This document shows, one piece after another, positions 48,029 to 56,496 of a DNA stretch of 64,000 nt. The position numbers and the translations under genes are program-made. Each line of letters begins with the position of its first letter. Position 1 is the first letter of the stretch. Source of the DNA: Pseudomonas sp. CC120222-01a (GTDB lineage: Bacteria; Pseudomonadota; Gammaproteobacteria; Pseudomonadales; Pseudomonadaceae). The notes beneath the pieces were generated by a model. It ran no database searches. It was not told the DNA's origin and was given only the letters and a program-made list of their open reading frames with translations. The stretch is taken from NCBI RefSeq assembly GCF_003097235.1, contig NZ_QEQQ01000003.1, forward strand, positions 248,001 through 312,000, in the 5' to 3' direction.

Positions 48029-48768
48029 CCTTCGAGCTCCTGGGGTTGGGTGTCGAGGCGCGTGCGGCGGATCAGCCACCAGACCCCGACCAGGTCGAGA
48101 ATGCCGACCAGGGCACGGTCCAGGTTGCCGTACTTGGACACCCCGGCATGGCGCGGGCGATGGTTCACCGGGTGCACCAGCATGCGGCCCTTGTGGCGCA
48201 GGATCAGCGCCGGGATGTAGCGGTGCATGTGGTCGAAATAGGGCAGGCGCAGGAAGGCGTCGCGCTCGATCAGCTTCAGGCCGCAGCCGGTGTCTGGCGT
48301 GGCGTCCTTGAGCAGGCGGCTGCGCAGGCCGTTGGCAAAGCGCGAGGCCCAGCGTTTGCTGGCAGTATCGCGGCGGTTGACGCGGTGGCCGGCGACCAGC
48401 TGGATGCCGCCGGCGAAGTCTTCGTTGCCGCGCACCAGGGCGAGCATGCCGGGGATGTCGGCCGGGTCGTTCTGCCCGTCGCCGTCGAGGGTGGCCAGCC
48501 AGCGGCCACGGGCAGCCTCGGCGGCATGCCAGATCGAGGTGCTCTGGCCCAGCGAGCGGTCGTGACGCAGGATGCGCAACTGAGTGAAGCCCTCCTGCTT
48601 GAGCTGCTTCAGCCTGTTGAGTGTCTGGTCGGTGCTGCCGTCGTCGACCACCAGCACTTCGTAGTTTTCATTGGCCAGCGCCGTGCGGATTTCCGCCAGC
48701 AACGCCGGCAGGTTGTCGACCTCATTCTTGGCGGGGATCAGTACCGAGAGGTCAAGTGGATCATTCAT
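48025..48768 (-). CDS. GT2-family polyprenyl-phosphate glycosyltransferase (ArnC/Dpm1-like)
   Basis: 247 aa starting at MNDPLDLSVLIPAKNEVDNLPALLAEI (48768). It has the GT2 fold with VLVVDDGSTDQTLN and the DxD region ATLDGDGQNDPADIPGML. The central part (GHRVNRRDTASKRWASRFANGLR) resembles dolichol/undecaprenyl-phosphate mannose, glucose or arabinose synthases. It loads a sugar from a nucleotide donor on to undecaprenyl phosphate. Given Ugd and the uronate epimerase next door, the sugar is probably galacturonic or glucuronic acid. It lacks the long C-terminal membrane helices of ArnC, and the LAB_N protein may compensate. Confidence 0.87.
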   Translation of the reverse strand: MNDPLDLSVLIPAKNEVDNLPALLAEIRTALANENYEVLVVDDGSTDQTLNRLKQLKQEGFTQLRILRHDRSLGQSTSIWHAAEAARGRWLATLDGDGQNDPADIPGMLALVRGNEDFAGGIQLVAGHRVNRRDTASKRWASRFANGLRSRLLKDATPDTGCGLKLIERDAFLRLPYFDHMHRYIPALILRHKGRMLVHPVNHRPRHAGVSKYGNLDRALVGILDLVGVWWLIRRTRLDTQPQELEG

Positions 48769-48802
48769 TGAGGCTACCTGTGTTCTTGTAATGAGTGCGT
48801 GG

Positions 48803-49777
48803 TCAAACCCGGTAGAAGTCCCGGTACCAGCCAACGAAAGCGGCGACGCCGTGCTCCAGTGGGGTGCTCGGCGCAAAATCGATCCAGCGCGTCAGTGAGT
48901 CCACATCCGCCCAGGTTTCCAGCACGTCACCCGCCTGCAACGGCAGATACTCGCGCCGGGCCTTGATGCCCAGTGCATCCTCCAGGCACTCGACGAATTC
49001 CAGCAGGCGCACCGGCTGGCCGCGGCCGATGTTGAACAGCTGGCAGGGCGGTTGCCCGGCTTCGGGCCGTGGCGGCTTCTGGCGCAGGCGCAGGATGCTT
49101 TCGACGATGTCGTCGATGTAGGTGAAGTCGCGCGCCATCTGGCCGTGGTTGTAGATCTCGATCGGCTGGCCTTCGAGCATCGCCCGGGTGAACTTGAACA
49201 GCGCCATGTCGGGGCGGCCCCACGGGCCATAGACGGTGAAGAAGCGCAGGCCGGTGATCGGCAGCTGGTACAGGTGCGCGTAGCTGTGGGCCATCAGCTC
49301 GTTGGCGCGCTTGCTCGCGGCATACAGCGAAATCGGCTGCTCGACCGGGTCATCGATGCTGAACGGCTGCTTGGTATTGGCGCCGTACACCGAACTGCTG
49401 GAGGCATAGATCAGGTGGCGCGGTGGGTGCTGGCGGCAGGCTTCGAGGAGGTTGAGAAAGCCGGTCAGGTTGGACTGCCCATAGACCGCCGGGTTGTCCA
49501 GCGAGTAGCGCACACCGGCCTGCGCCGCCAGGTGGATCACTTCGCTGAACGGCTGCCCGGCGAACAGTTGCTGCATGTCGGCGGCGTTGGCGATGTCGAC
49601 CGTCTGGAAGCGGAAAGTGGGGTAGGCGAGCAACTGTTGCAGGCGCGCCAGTTTGAGCTCGACGCTGTAGTAGGCGTTGAGGTTGTCGATGCCCACCACT
49701 TCGATGCCCGCTTCGCACAGGCGGCGGGCCAGGTGGAAACCGATGAATCCGGCCGCGCCGGTGATCAGTACGGGCAT
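48803..49777 (-). CDS. NAD-dependent UDP-uronate 4-epimerase (UDP-GlcA to UDP-GalA type)
   Basis: 324 aa short-chain (extended) epimerase. It carries GxxGxxG in VLITGAAGFIGFHLARRL, SSSSVYGA around the catalytic Ser/Thr position, and YAASKRANE (the Y-x3-K dyad). The overall look (NLNAYYSVELKLARL, RFFTVYGPWGRPDMALFKFT) is that of CapI/LpsL-type UDP-glucuronate 4-epimerases. The start at 49777 lies inside the ugd 3' end (13-bp overlap), so they are coupled. The product UDP-galacturonate would feed the GT2 enzyme. dTDP-glucose 4,6-dehydratase is less likely on motif grounds. Confidence 0.85.
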   Translation of the reverse strand: MPVLITGAAGFIGFHLARRLCEAGIEVVGIDNLNAYYSVELKLARLQQLLAYPTFRFQTVDIANAADMQQLFAGQPFSEVIHLAAQAGVRYSLDNPAVYGQSNLTGFLNLLEACRQHPPRHLIYASSSSVYGANTKQPFSIDDPVEQPISLYAASKRANELMAHSYAHLYQLPITGLRFFTVYGPWGRPDMALFKFTRAMLEGQPIEIYNHGQMARDFTYIDDIVESILRLRQKPPRPEAGQPPCQLFNIGRGQPVRLLEFVECLEDALGIKARREYLPLQAGDVLETWADVDSLTRWIDFAPSTPLEHGVAAFVGWYRDFYRV

Positions 49778-51102
49778 GGTGGATTCACCTGGCCACGGCC
49801 AATGCCGTAATACGTGAGGCCGGCAGCGGCCATGTGCTCGGGTTCGAACAGGTTGCGGCCGTCGAACACCACGCGGTCGGCCAGCTGCTGAGGGACCTTG
49901 TCCAGATTCAGCACGCGGTAGTCCTGCCACTCGGTGACGATCACCAGGGCATCGGCACCTTCCAGCGCATCGTCCTTGCACGGCACCAGTTTCAGGTCGG
50001 GGCGAGCGCCGTAGTGCCGCTGGATCTCGTGCATGGCTTGCGGGTCGTGGGCCTGGACGCTGGCGCCGGCGGCCCACAGGGCTTCGAGCAGCACCAGGCT
50101 GGAGGCTTCGCGGATGTCATCGGTGTTGGCTTTGAACGACAGCCCCCACAAGGCAAAGACCTTGCCGTGCAGGCCGCCGGGGTAGTGGCGCTGGATCTTG
50201 CTGAACAGCCGGCTCTTCTGCCGCTGGTTGACCGCTTCCACCGCGCCCAGCAGCAGCGGGTCGAGGCCTTCGGCCTCGGCGGTCCTGCGCAGCGCCTGCA
50301 GGTCCTTGGGGAAGCACGAACCGCCGAAGCCGCAGCCGGGGTAGATGAAGTCGTAGCCGATGCGCGGGTCCGAGCCGATGCCGCGGCGGACCATTTCGAT
50401 GTCGGCACCCAGGTGCTCGGCCAGGTTGGCCATTTCGTTGATGAAGGAAATTTTGGTCGCCAGCATGCAGTTGGCGGCGTACTTGGTCAGCTCGGCGCTG
50501 CGCGCGTCCATGACCATGACTTTTTCGTGATTGCGGCTGAACGGTTGGTACAGTTCGCGCAGCAACTCGACCTCGGCCGGTGCGGCGCCGCCGATGATGA
50601 TGCGGTCCGGGCGCATGCAGTCTTCCACTGCCGAGCCTTCCTTGAGGAATTCGGGGTTGCTGATCACCTGGTAGCGGTCTGCGTCGGCGACCGCCTGGCT
50701 GATCCGCGCCTTGATGCGGTCTACCGTGCCGACCGGCGAGGTGGACTTGTTGACGATGACCTTGGGGCCATCGGCATGTTCGAGGATGCTGTCGATCACG
50801 CTGAACACATAGCGCATGTCGGCGCTGCCATCGGCCTGTGGCGGGGTGCCGACGGCGATGAAGTGCAATCTGCCGTACTGCGCCGCTTCAGCGGCGTCGG
50901 TGGTGAAACGCAGGCGGCCGCAGGCCAGGTTCTTCTCCAGCAGGGGCGCAAGGCCGGGCTCGAAGATCGGGCAATGCCCCTCGCTGAGCGCCGCCACCCG
51001 CTCGGCGTTGATATCCATGCACAACACCGAATGCCCCACCTGGGCCAGGCATACCGCCTGGGTAAGGCCAACATAGCCGGTACCGAAAACCGTAACCTTC
51101 AT
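49765..51102 (-). CDS. ugd: UDP-glucose 6-dehydrogenase
   Basis: 445 aa. It has the N-terminal NAD-binding VFGTGYVGLTQAVCLAQVGH and catalytic cysteine motif GCGFGGSCFPKDLQAL, plus the central KYAANCMLATKISFINEMANLAEHLGAD block. It oxidises UDP-glucose to UDP-glucuronate. The start at 51102 follows GGAGC. It is the first gene of the surface-sugar operon, with a 423-bp upstream region before the divergent methyltransferase. Confidence 0.94.
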   Translation of the reverse strand: MKVTVFGTGYVGLTQAVCLAQVGHSVLCMDINAERVAALSEGHCPIFEPGLAPLLEKNLACGRLRFTTDAAEAAQYGRLHFIAVGTPPQADGSADMRYVFSVIDSILEHADGPKVIVNKSTSPVGTVDRIKARISQAVADADRYQVISNPEFLKEGSAVEDCMRPDRIIIGGAAPAEVELLRELYQPFSRNHEKVMVMDARSAELTKYAANCMLATKISFINEMANLAEHLGADIEMVRRGIGSDPRIGYDFIYPGCGFGGSCFPKDLQALRRTAEAEGLDPLLLGAVEAVNQRQKSRLFSKIQRHYPGGLHGKVFALWGLSFKANTDDIREASSLVLLEALWAAGASVQAHDPQAMHEIQRHYGARPDLKLVPCKDDALEGADALVIVTEWQDYRVLNLDKVPQQLADRVVFDGRNLFEPEHMAAAGLTYYGIGRGQVNPPCPY

Positions 51103-51525
51103 TCAAAGCTCCATGGTGTGAACCTGTACGGGCAGTACCCCCTGCTAATGCAGGTGTCTGGCATTTGGCCGCAGAGATCCTTGGCGAAAAAGCAGAAAAA
51201 AAATGTCACATTTTTGTTTAAATTTTGTTACTTAAACCCGGATATGAAGGTGCGTTGCTCGTGCACACGTTTGCTTTGCAAATAAAAGGCAACTGCATCT
51301 TCCCGGCGCACAAAAGAGCGCCTGTTGCAGGCCTGGAAGTTGAGGGGGAATTGCACTAAGAGATGTCAGTTGTATGACAGTGGAGGCTGGTAAGTTGCCT
51401 CAAGTGGTGGTGGTGCCGAGGGGCTAAACTTATATCGGATATGCATCCATTCATCCCACTGACCACCGCTCCCTCGAACCGGACTTGATCGTCGACGGTG
51501 GCCTTCTTGCAGAGGAGGGCAGGTC
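51103..51525. promoter_or_regulatory. Divergent AT-rich region with 17-bp palindrome
   Basis: This 423-bp gap separates ugd (minus) from the methyltransferase (plus). It is markedly AT-rich near 51190-51240. A perfect inverted repeat, AAAAATGT C ACATTTTT, sits at 51199-51215, about 100 bp upstream of ugd, and could be a regulator site. No credible ORF or RNA gene was found. The stretch probably holds both promoters. Confidence 0.5.
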
Positions 51526-52572
51526 ATGGACGAGGCAAGGCTTCACGAATTCATGGGCAAGCTGGTCGGTGACATGGGCGCTGCGGCGACCCTGGCCAAT
51601 GTGATCCTCGGCGATGAACTCGGGCTGTACCGGGCCATGGCCGACAGCCAGCCGACCAGCCCCGAGGCGCTGGCGGCAAAGACCGGCTGCCACCCACGGC
51701 TGGTGCGCGAATGGCTCAACGCCCAGGCGGCCTCCGGCTACATGGTGCATGACAAGGGCACGTTCGTGCTGCCTGAAGAGCAGGCCATGACCCTGGCCCT
51801 GGAAGACTCGCCGGCCTATATGGCGGGTGGTGCGGCGGTGATCGCCGCACTGTTCCACGACAAGGACAAGCTGGTGGCGGCCATGCGCGGCGACGGCGGG
51901 CTGGCCTGGGGTGATCACCATCCGTGCATGTTCAGTGGTACCGAACGCTTCTTCCGGCCCGGCTACCGCACCTTCCTGGTCGCGGACTGGCTGCCGGCGC
52001 TAGAGGGTGTGGTAGCCAAGCTGCAGGCCGGAGCCAAGGTGGCGGATGTCGGTTGCGGCCACGGCGCTTCGACCTTGGTCCTGGCCCAGGCGTTTCCGGC
52101 TTCTACCTTCACAGGCTACGACTATCACGCACCGTCCATCGCCACGGCCAGCGAGCGTGCGCGGGAGGCCGGGCTGGCGGAGCGTGTGAGCTTCCAGCAG
52201 GCATCGGCCAAGGACTACCCGGGGCATGACCACGACCTGGTGTGCTTCTTCGATTGCCTGCATGACATGGGCGACCCTGTGGGCGCGGCGAAGCATGCCT
52301 ACCGGGCGTTGAAGGCAGATGGCACGGTGATGCTGGTGGAGCCCTATGCCGAAGACTCGCTGGAGGGCAACCTGACGCCGGTTGGGCGCTTGTTCTATGC
52401 GGCATCGACGTTCATCTGCACGCCTAATTCGCTGTCCCAGGAGGTGGGGCTGGGGCTGGGGGCGCAGGCCGGGGAGGCGCGGTTGCGGGCGGTGTTCGAG
52501 GAGGCGGGGTTCAGACAGTTCCGGCGGGCTACGCAGACACCGTTCAATTTGATCCTGGAAGCCCGTAAATAG
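51526..52572 (+). CDS. SAM-dependent class I methyltransferase with N-terminal winged-helix domain
   Basis: 348 aa. The N-terminal part (about 1-90; ALAAKTGCHPRLVREWLNAQAASGYM) is a winged-helix-type dimerisation region, as in plant-type and mycobacterial O-methyltransferase-like proteins. The C-terminal Rossmann fold has the SAM motif VADVGCGHGASTLVLAQAFP (about 175-195) and GYDYHAPSIATASERA. The start at 51526 has GGAGGG upstream. The substrate is unknown. It is a lone gene, followed by a hairpin. Confidence 0.82.
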   Translation: MDEARLHEFMGKLVGDMGAAATLANVILGDELGLYRAMADSQPTSPEALAAKTGCHPRLVREWLNAQAASGYMVHDKGTFVLPEEQAMTLALEDSPAYMAGGAAVIAALFHDKDKLVAAMRGDGGLAWGDHHPCMFSGTERFFRPGYRTFLVADWLPALEGVVAKLQAGAKVADVGCGHGASTLVLAQAFPASTFTGYDYHAPSIATASERAREAGLAERVSFQQASAKDYPGHDHDLVCFFDCLHDMGDPVGAAKHAYRALKADGTVMLVEPYAEDSLEGNLTPVGRLFYAASTFICTPNSLSQEVGLGLGAQAGEARLRAVFEEAGFRQFRRATQTPFNLILEARK

Positions 52573-52619
52573 GGCGTGCCCACGTGTCGGCCCGTTGCAC
52601 ATGCGGCCCTGTCGCCTGG

Positions 52620-52645
52620 TTCGAGGTGGGGCAACCCACCTCGAA
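52620..52645. terminator. Hairpin with GCAA tetraloop between convergent genes
   Basis: TTCGAGGTGGG (52620-52630), loop GCAA, CCCACCTCGAA (52635-52645) form an 11-bp stem with a GNRA loop. It lies between the methyltransferase stop (52572) and the stop of the convergent unknown gene (52684). There is no strong T tract, so it is either a weak intrinsic terminator or an mRNA end structure. Confidence 0.5.
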
Positions 52646-52683
52646 ACCAATGAACGGCAGATAAGTCAACGCAGGGGCGAGGG

Positions 52684-53163
52684 TCAGTTCGTGCGAACAA
52701 CAAGGAACTCATGCTGGGTACCAGCAGCAACCGACAGATAGGCAGTTTCTGCCAGGTTGGTGGGGGCACCTGCTATGCGCCTGACGTGATTGTCCTGTTG
52801 ATCGCGCCAATGACACTTCAGCGTATCTTTGTTCCATTCGAGGGGTTGTAGTTTGAAGACGGCCTGTTTGTCCTGATTGGCATAGAAACCGAGGTAGTTG
52901 TTCCGGCTGATATCCAGCGTTGCAACGCGCTTGTCGAACAGCGCGATCTTGACGTTGATTCGGTCGGGTGTTTCAGAGTGATAGTGGAACAGCATGGTCG
53001 GGGAGTCACTGGCCCCCCCAGCCTGCAGCCAGTCATTGGCAGCAAAGTCGAACAGCCCTGCGGTGGTCAGGGAAAGGGGGATGCGCTTGCTCTGATCAAG
53101 CAAATAGAGCTTGCCGAGAAATGAGGAACGTTGAATCCATTGTGCGGGTTGTTCTACAGCCAT
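52684..53163 (-). CDS. Unknown protein, paralogue of the next gene (copy 1)
   Basis: 159 aa starting at MAVEQPAQWIQRSSFLGKLYLLDQSKRIPLSL (53163), with AAGGAG ahead. I do not recognise a family. The short N-terminal motif FLGKLYLLDQSKRIPL resembles FIGKLYLQVQNEKIAI in the neighbouring protein, and the C-termini (GTQHEFLVV and GEACEFVIE) also correspond, so the two appear to be diverged paralogues. The alternation of hydrophobic and polar residues suggests a beta-rich fold. No signal peptide or membrane helix is evident, so it is probably cytosolic or secreted by an unknown route. Confidence 0.6.
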   Translation of the reverse strand: MAVEQPAQWIQRSSFLGKLYLLDQSKRIPLSLTTAGLFDFAANDWLQAGGASDSPTMLFHYHSETPDRINVKIALFDKRVATLDISRNNYLGFYANQDKQAVFKLQPLEWNKDTLKCHWRDQQDNHVRRIAGAPTNLAETAYLSVAAGTQHEFLVVRTN

Positions 53164-53237
53164 AAAAGACTCCTTGAAGACATGGGTCGGCTATTCACAA
53201 GAATGACGGGGGATTCGGGGATAGGCGTCTGTATGCT

Positions 53238-53744
53238 TCAACAGCGCTCGATCACGAATTCGCAGGCCTCGCCGACGTGGAGCCTCAGCACTTTTACCTG
53301 GCGTGGCCCAGGCCCCGTGAACGCGTAACGGAAAAGCCTGATCCTCTGGTTATTGCTGTACAGGATGCACCGCAGCGAATGGGCCTCTGCCGAAAGCACT
53401 TCAAGTTCAAAGGTGGTCGCTGGTGCTCCGCGGAGTATGATGTGGCCACGTTCGTCAAGCGTGCAACGAGCGGGGCCTGCCGCATCCAGTAACTGATAGC
53501 TGAGGCGATTCGACGCCTTGTTGCTGAACTTGAAGACAAGCTTGACTGCGTCCTGAGTGCCAGGCTTGAGCAAGGGAATGGGAGTAGGAGGTGGAGTTGG
53601 GCCTCTTAACGAACTCTCGTTTTCACCCGCAATATAAGGTTCGTTGCCAACGTTGATAGCGATTTTTTCGTTTTGTACCTGGAGGTACAACTTTCCAATA
53701 AATGTCTGTTCTGCCCAATATGGGGAAATGCTTTCATTGTTCAT
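53238..53744 (-). CDS. Unknown protein, paralogue of the previous gene (copy 2)
   Basis: 168 aa, starting at MNNESISPYWAEQTFIGKLYLQVQ (53744), with AGGAAG upstream; a longer frame from 53810 lacks one. It resembles the 159-aa neighbour at both ends. The middle has a proline-rich stretch TPPPTPIPLLKPG and is followed by beta-strand-like sequence (KLVFKFSNKASNRLSYQLLDAAGPARCTL). Base composition dips below the regional GC here. It is probably co-transcribed with copy 1 (74 bp apart, same strand). Function unknown. Confidence 0.6.
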   Translation of the reverse strand: MNNESISPYWAEQTFIGKLYLQVQNEKIAINVGNEPYIAGENESSLRGPTPPPTPIPLLKPGTQDAVKLVFKFSNKASNRLSYQLLDAAGPARCTLDERGHIILRGAPATTFELEVLSAEAHSLRCILYSNNQRIRLFRYAFTGPGPRQVKVLRLHVGEACEFVIERC

Positions 53745-53883
53745 AGCGCTTCCTGTGGCGAGGATCAGAGACAGGTTGTCTCCGAGCGAAGGCCACCCTA
53801 GCGATCGCAAGCGGGTGTAAACAATGTGGTGGTATTTCCTGGTGCCAGGAAATGGCCGGCATTCAGCTTGGGCCTGAAATGCA

Positions 53884-53910
53884 GAAGGGGCGCCTGATTG
53901 GCGCCCCTTC
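53884..53910. terminator. Rho-independent-type hairpin, end of the carboxynorspermidine operon
   Basis: GAAGGGGCGCC (53884-53894), loop TGATT, GGCGCCCCTTC (53900-53910) form a perfect 11-bp stem. It follows the stop of the 53922-55166 gene on the minus strand (about 12 bp away). The downstream minus-strand bases are TGCATTTCAGG, a weak U tract. Confidence 0.7.
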
Positions 53911-53921
53911 TGGTTTACAGC

Positions 53922-55166
53922 TTAGGCTTCAGCGTCCCAGGGACGATCGCCATTTTCATCTTTCACGCGGGTCGGCAGGCCCATCACGTCCAGCGCCTTG
54001 AGGAACGGCTCGGCTGGCAGCTCCTCGACGTTGACCATGCGCTTGGCATCCCACTCGCCACGGGCGACCAGCAGGGCCGCAGCCACTGGCGGTACACCGG
54101 CGGTGTAGGAAATGCCCTGGCTGTCGGTCTCGGCGTAGGCTTCTTCGTGGTCGGCCACGTTGTAGATGAACACCTCACGCGGCTGGCCGTTCTTGGTGCC
54201 CTTGACCAGGTCACCGATGCAGGTCTTGCCGGTGTAGCCCGGGGCCAGCGAGGCCGGGTCAGGCAGCACGGCCTTGACCACTTTCAGCGGGACCACTTCC
54301 AGGCCTTCGGCGGTTTTCACCGGTTGCTCGGAAAGCAGGCCAAGGTTCTTCAGCACGGTGAACACATTGATGTAGTGTTCGCCGAAGCTCATCCAGAAAC
54401 GCACGTTCGGCACATTGAGGTTCTTCGAGATCGAATGAACTTCGTCGTGGCCGGTCAGGTACAGGTTCTGTGAACCTACCACCGGCAGGTCGTCGGTGCG
54501 CTTGACTTCGAACATGGTGTTGCTGGTCCACTGGCTGTTCTGCCAGCTCCAGACTTGCCCGGTAAACTCGCGGAAGTTGATTTCCGGGTCGAAGTTGGTG
54601 GCAAAGTACTTGCCGTGCGAACCGGCATTGACGTCGAGAATGTCGATCGAATCAATGCTGTCGAAGTATTGCTGCTGCGCAAGTTTTGCGTAGCTGTTCA
54701 CCACACCCGGGTCGAAGCCGACGCCGAGAATGGCGGTAATGTTCTTTTGTTGGCACTCTTCGAGGTGTTTCCACTCGTAGTTGCCGTACCACGGCGGGGT
54801 CTCGCAGATCTTGCCCGGCTCTTCGTGGATGGCGGTGTCCAGGTAGGCGACACCGGTATCGATGCAGGCACGCAGCACCGACATGTTGAGGAAGGCGGAA
54901 CCGACGTTGATCACGATCTGCGATTCGGTTTCGCGGATCAGTGCCTTGGTCGCCTCGACATCGAGGGCGTTGAGCGAAAAGGCCTGGATGTCGGCGGGTA
55001 CCTTGAGGCTACCCTTGGCCTTGACGCTGTCGATGATGGCCTGGCATTTGGAGATGTTCCGTGACGCGATAGCGATACGACCCAGTTCGTCGTTATGCTG
55101 CGCGCACTTGTGGGCCACCACCTTGGCGACACCTCCTGCACCAATGATAAGAACGTTCTTCTTCAA
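53922..55166 (-). CDS. Carboxynorspermidine / carboxyspermidine dehydrogenase (saccharopine dehydrogenase family)
   Basis: 414 aa, starting with TTG at 55166 (AAAGG ahead). Rossmann motif NVLIIGAGGVAKVVAHKCA is at the N-terminus, with CIDTGVAYLDTAIHEEPGK, VGFDPGVVNSYAKLAQQQ and NAGSHGKYFATNFDPE typical of CASDH/LYS1-type proteins. It condenses diaminopropane or putrescine with aspartate semialdehyde and reduces the imine to carboxynorspermidine or carboxyspermidine. It lies 33 bp after nspC, the decarboxylase for the next step. Confidence 0.9.
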   Translation of the reverse strand: MKKNVLIIGAGGVAKVVAHKCAQHNDELGRIAIASRNISKCQAIIDSVKAKGSLKVPADIQAFSLNALDVEATKALIRETESQIVINVGSAFLNMSVLRACIDTGVAYLDTAIHEEPGKICETPPWYGNYEWKHLEECQQKNITAILGVGFDPGVVNSYAKLAQQQYFDSIDSIDILDVNAGSHGKYFATNFDPEINFREFTGQVWSWQNSQWTSNTMFEVKRTDDLPVVGSQNLYLTGHDEVHSISKNLNVPNVRFWMSFGEHYINVFTVLKNLGLLSEQPVKTAEGLEVVPLKVVKAVLPDPASLAPGYTGKTCIGDLVKGTKNGQPREVFIYNVADHEEAYAETDSQGISYTAGVPPVAAALLVARGEWDAKRMVNVEELPAEPFLKALDVMGLPTRVKDENGDRPWDAEA

Positions 55167-55199
55167 TTTACCTTTTGCTCCTTACTTGGAAAGCCGGTC

Positions 55200-56297
55200 T
55201 TACGACAGGCTGGAAACGTAGTCTTCGAAACCGAAATCGCGGACCACCTCGACGCTGCCGTCGAGTTGCTTGACCACGATCGAAGGCATCTTCAGACCGT
55301 TGAACCAGTTTTTCTTGACCATGGTGTAACCGGCGGTGTCGATGAACGACAGGCGGTCGCCAATGGCCAGCGGACGATCGAATTGGTACTCGCCGAAGAT
55401 GTCACCGGCCAGGCACGACTTGCCGCAGACCATGTAGGTGTGCTCGCCGTCGTTGGGGGCCATCTTGGCGTTGAGGCGGTAGATCAGCAGGTCGAGCAGG
55501 TGTGCTTCGATCGAGCTGTCGACCACGGCCAGGTTTTTGCCGTTGAACAGGGTGTCGAGCACGGTCACTTCCAGCGAGGCGCTATTGGTGATGGCGGCTT
55601 CGCCCGGCTCCAGGTAGACCTGCACGCCGTATTTTTCCGAGAAGGCTTTCAGGCGTGCGCAGAAGGCGTCCAGCGCATAGCCTTCGCCGGTGAAGTGGAT
55701 GCCGCCACCGAGGCTGACCCACTCGACCTTGTGCAGCAGGTGGCCGAAGCGCTCTTCGATGTGCGACAGCATCTTGTCGAACAGGCCGAAGTCACCGTTC
55801 TCGCAGTTGTTGTGGAACATGAAGCCGGAGATCTGTTCGATCACCTGTTCGATCTTTGCCGGGTCCCACTCGCCGAGGCGGCTGAACGGGCGGGCCGGGT
55901 CGGCCAGCAGGTAGTCGGAGCTGCTCACCTGCGGGTTGACGCGCAGGCCGCGGACCTTGCCTTCGGACTGTTCGGCGAAGCGCTGCAGCTGGCCGATCGA
56001 GTTGAAGATGATCTTGTCGCAGTTCTCGAGCATTTCCTCGATTTCGTCATCGGCCCAGGCCACGCTGTAGGCGTGGGTTTCGCCAGCGAATTTCTGGCGG
56101 CCGAGCTTGAGCTCGAACAGCGAGGACGAGGTGGTGCCATCCATGTACTGCTGCATCAGGTCGAACACCGACCAGGTGGCGAAGCACTTGAGGGCGAGCA
56201 GCGCCTTGGCACCGGAGTTTTCACGCACGTAGGCGATCTTCTCCATGTTGCTCAGGAGCTTGGTTTTGTCGATGAGGTAGTACGGCGTCTTGATCAT
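55200..56297 (-). CDS. nspC: Carboxynorspermidine decarboxylase
   Basis: 365 aa fold-type III PLP enzyme (alanine racemase fold). The PLP lysine is K37 in LLALKCFATWSVF, and HNNCENGDFGLFDKML and EYQFDRPLAIGDRLSFIDTAGYTMVKKNWFNG are family blocks. It removes CO2 from carboxy(nor)spermidine to give (nor)spermidine. It is the first gene of the two-gene unit. A GC hairpin CCGGCC A GGCCGG lies at 56311-56323, beside eight A's on the plus strand, upstream of the start at 56297. Confidence 0.92.
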   Translation of the reverse strand: MIKTPYYLIDKTKLLSNMEKIAYVRENSGAKALLALKCFATWSVFDLMQQYMDGTTSSSLFELKLGRQKFAGETHAYSVAWADDEIEEMLENCDKIIFNSIGQLQRFAEQSEGKVRGLRVNPQVSSSDYLLADPARPFSRLGEWDPAKIEQVIEQISGFMFHNNCENGDFGLFDKMLSHIEERFGHLLHKVEWVSLGGGIHFTGEGYALDAFCARLKAFSEKYGVQVYLEPGEAAITNSASLEVTVLDTLFNGKNLAVVDSSIEAHLLDLLIYRLNAKMAPNDGEHTYMVCGKSCLAGDIFGEYQFDRPLAIGDRLSFIDTAGYTMVKKNWFNGLKMPSIVVKQLDGSVEVVRDFGFEDYVSSLS

Positions 56298-56496
56298 TTA
56301 AAGGCCCCCGGCCAGGCCGGCCAAAAAAAAGACCCGCATTGTGCCTTCACTTGCCGCAGATCGAAAGGGCGGATGGTGTATTTCGTCTGCGTGGCGGTGG
56401 TTGCAGGTGAATTGTTTCGGCAGTGGCGGGTTCAGTAGTACAGGAGGAAATGAACATCCTGATGACAGCGACGTTCATTTTCCTGCTCGGGCGGTA

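Noticed and set aside
46199..48220. 673-codon plus frame over the ArnT-like gene
   Set aside because: Antisense to a gene with clear GT83 features; Q- and H-rich low-complexity protein.
52684..53744. Toxin-immunity or secretion-effector pair
   Set aside because: The two proteins look like relatives of each other, not like a toxin plus a small immunity protein, and no secretion gene is adjacent.
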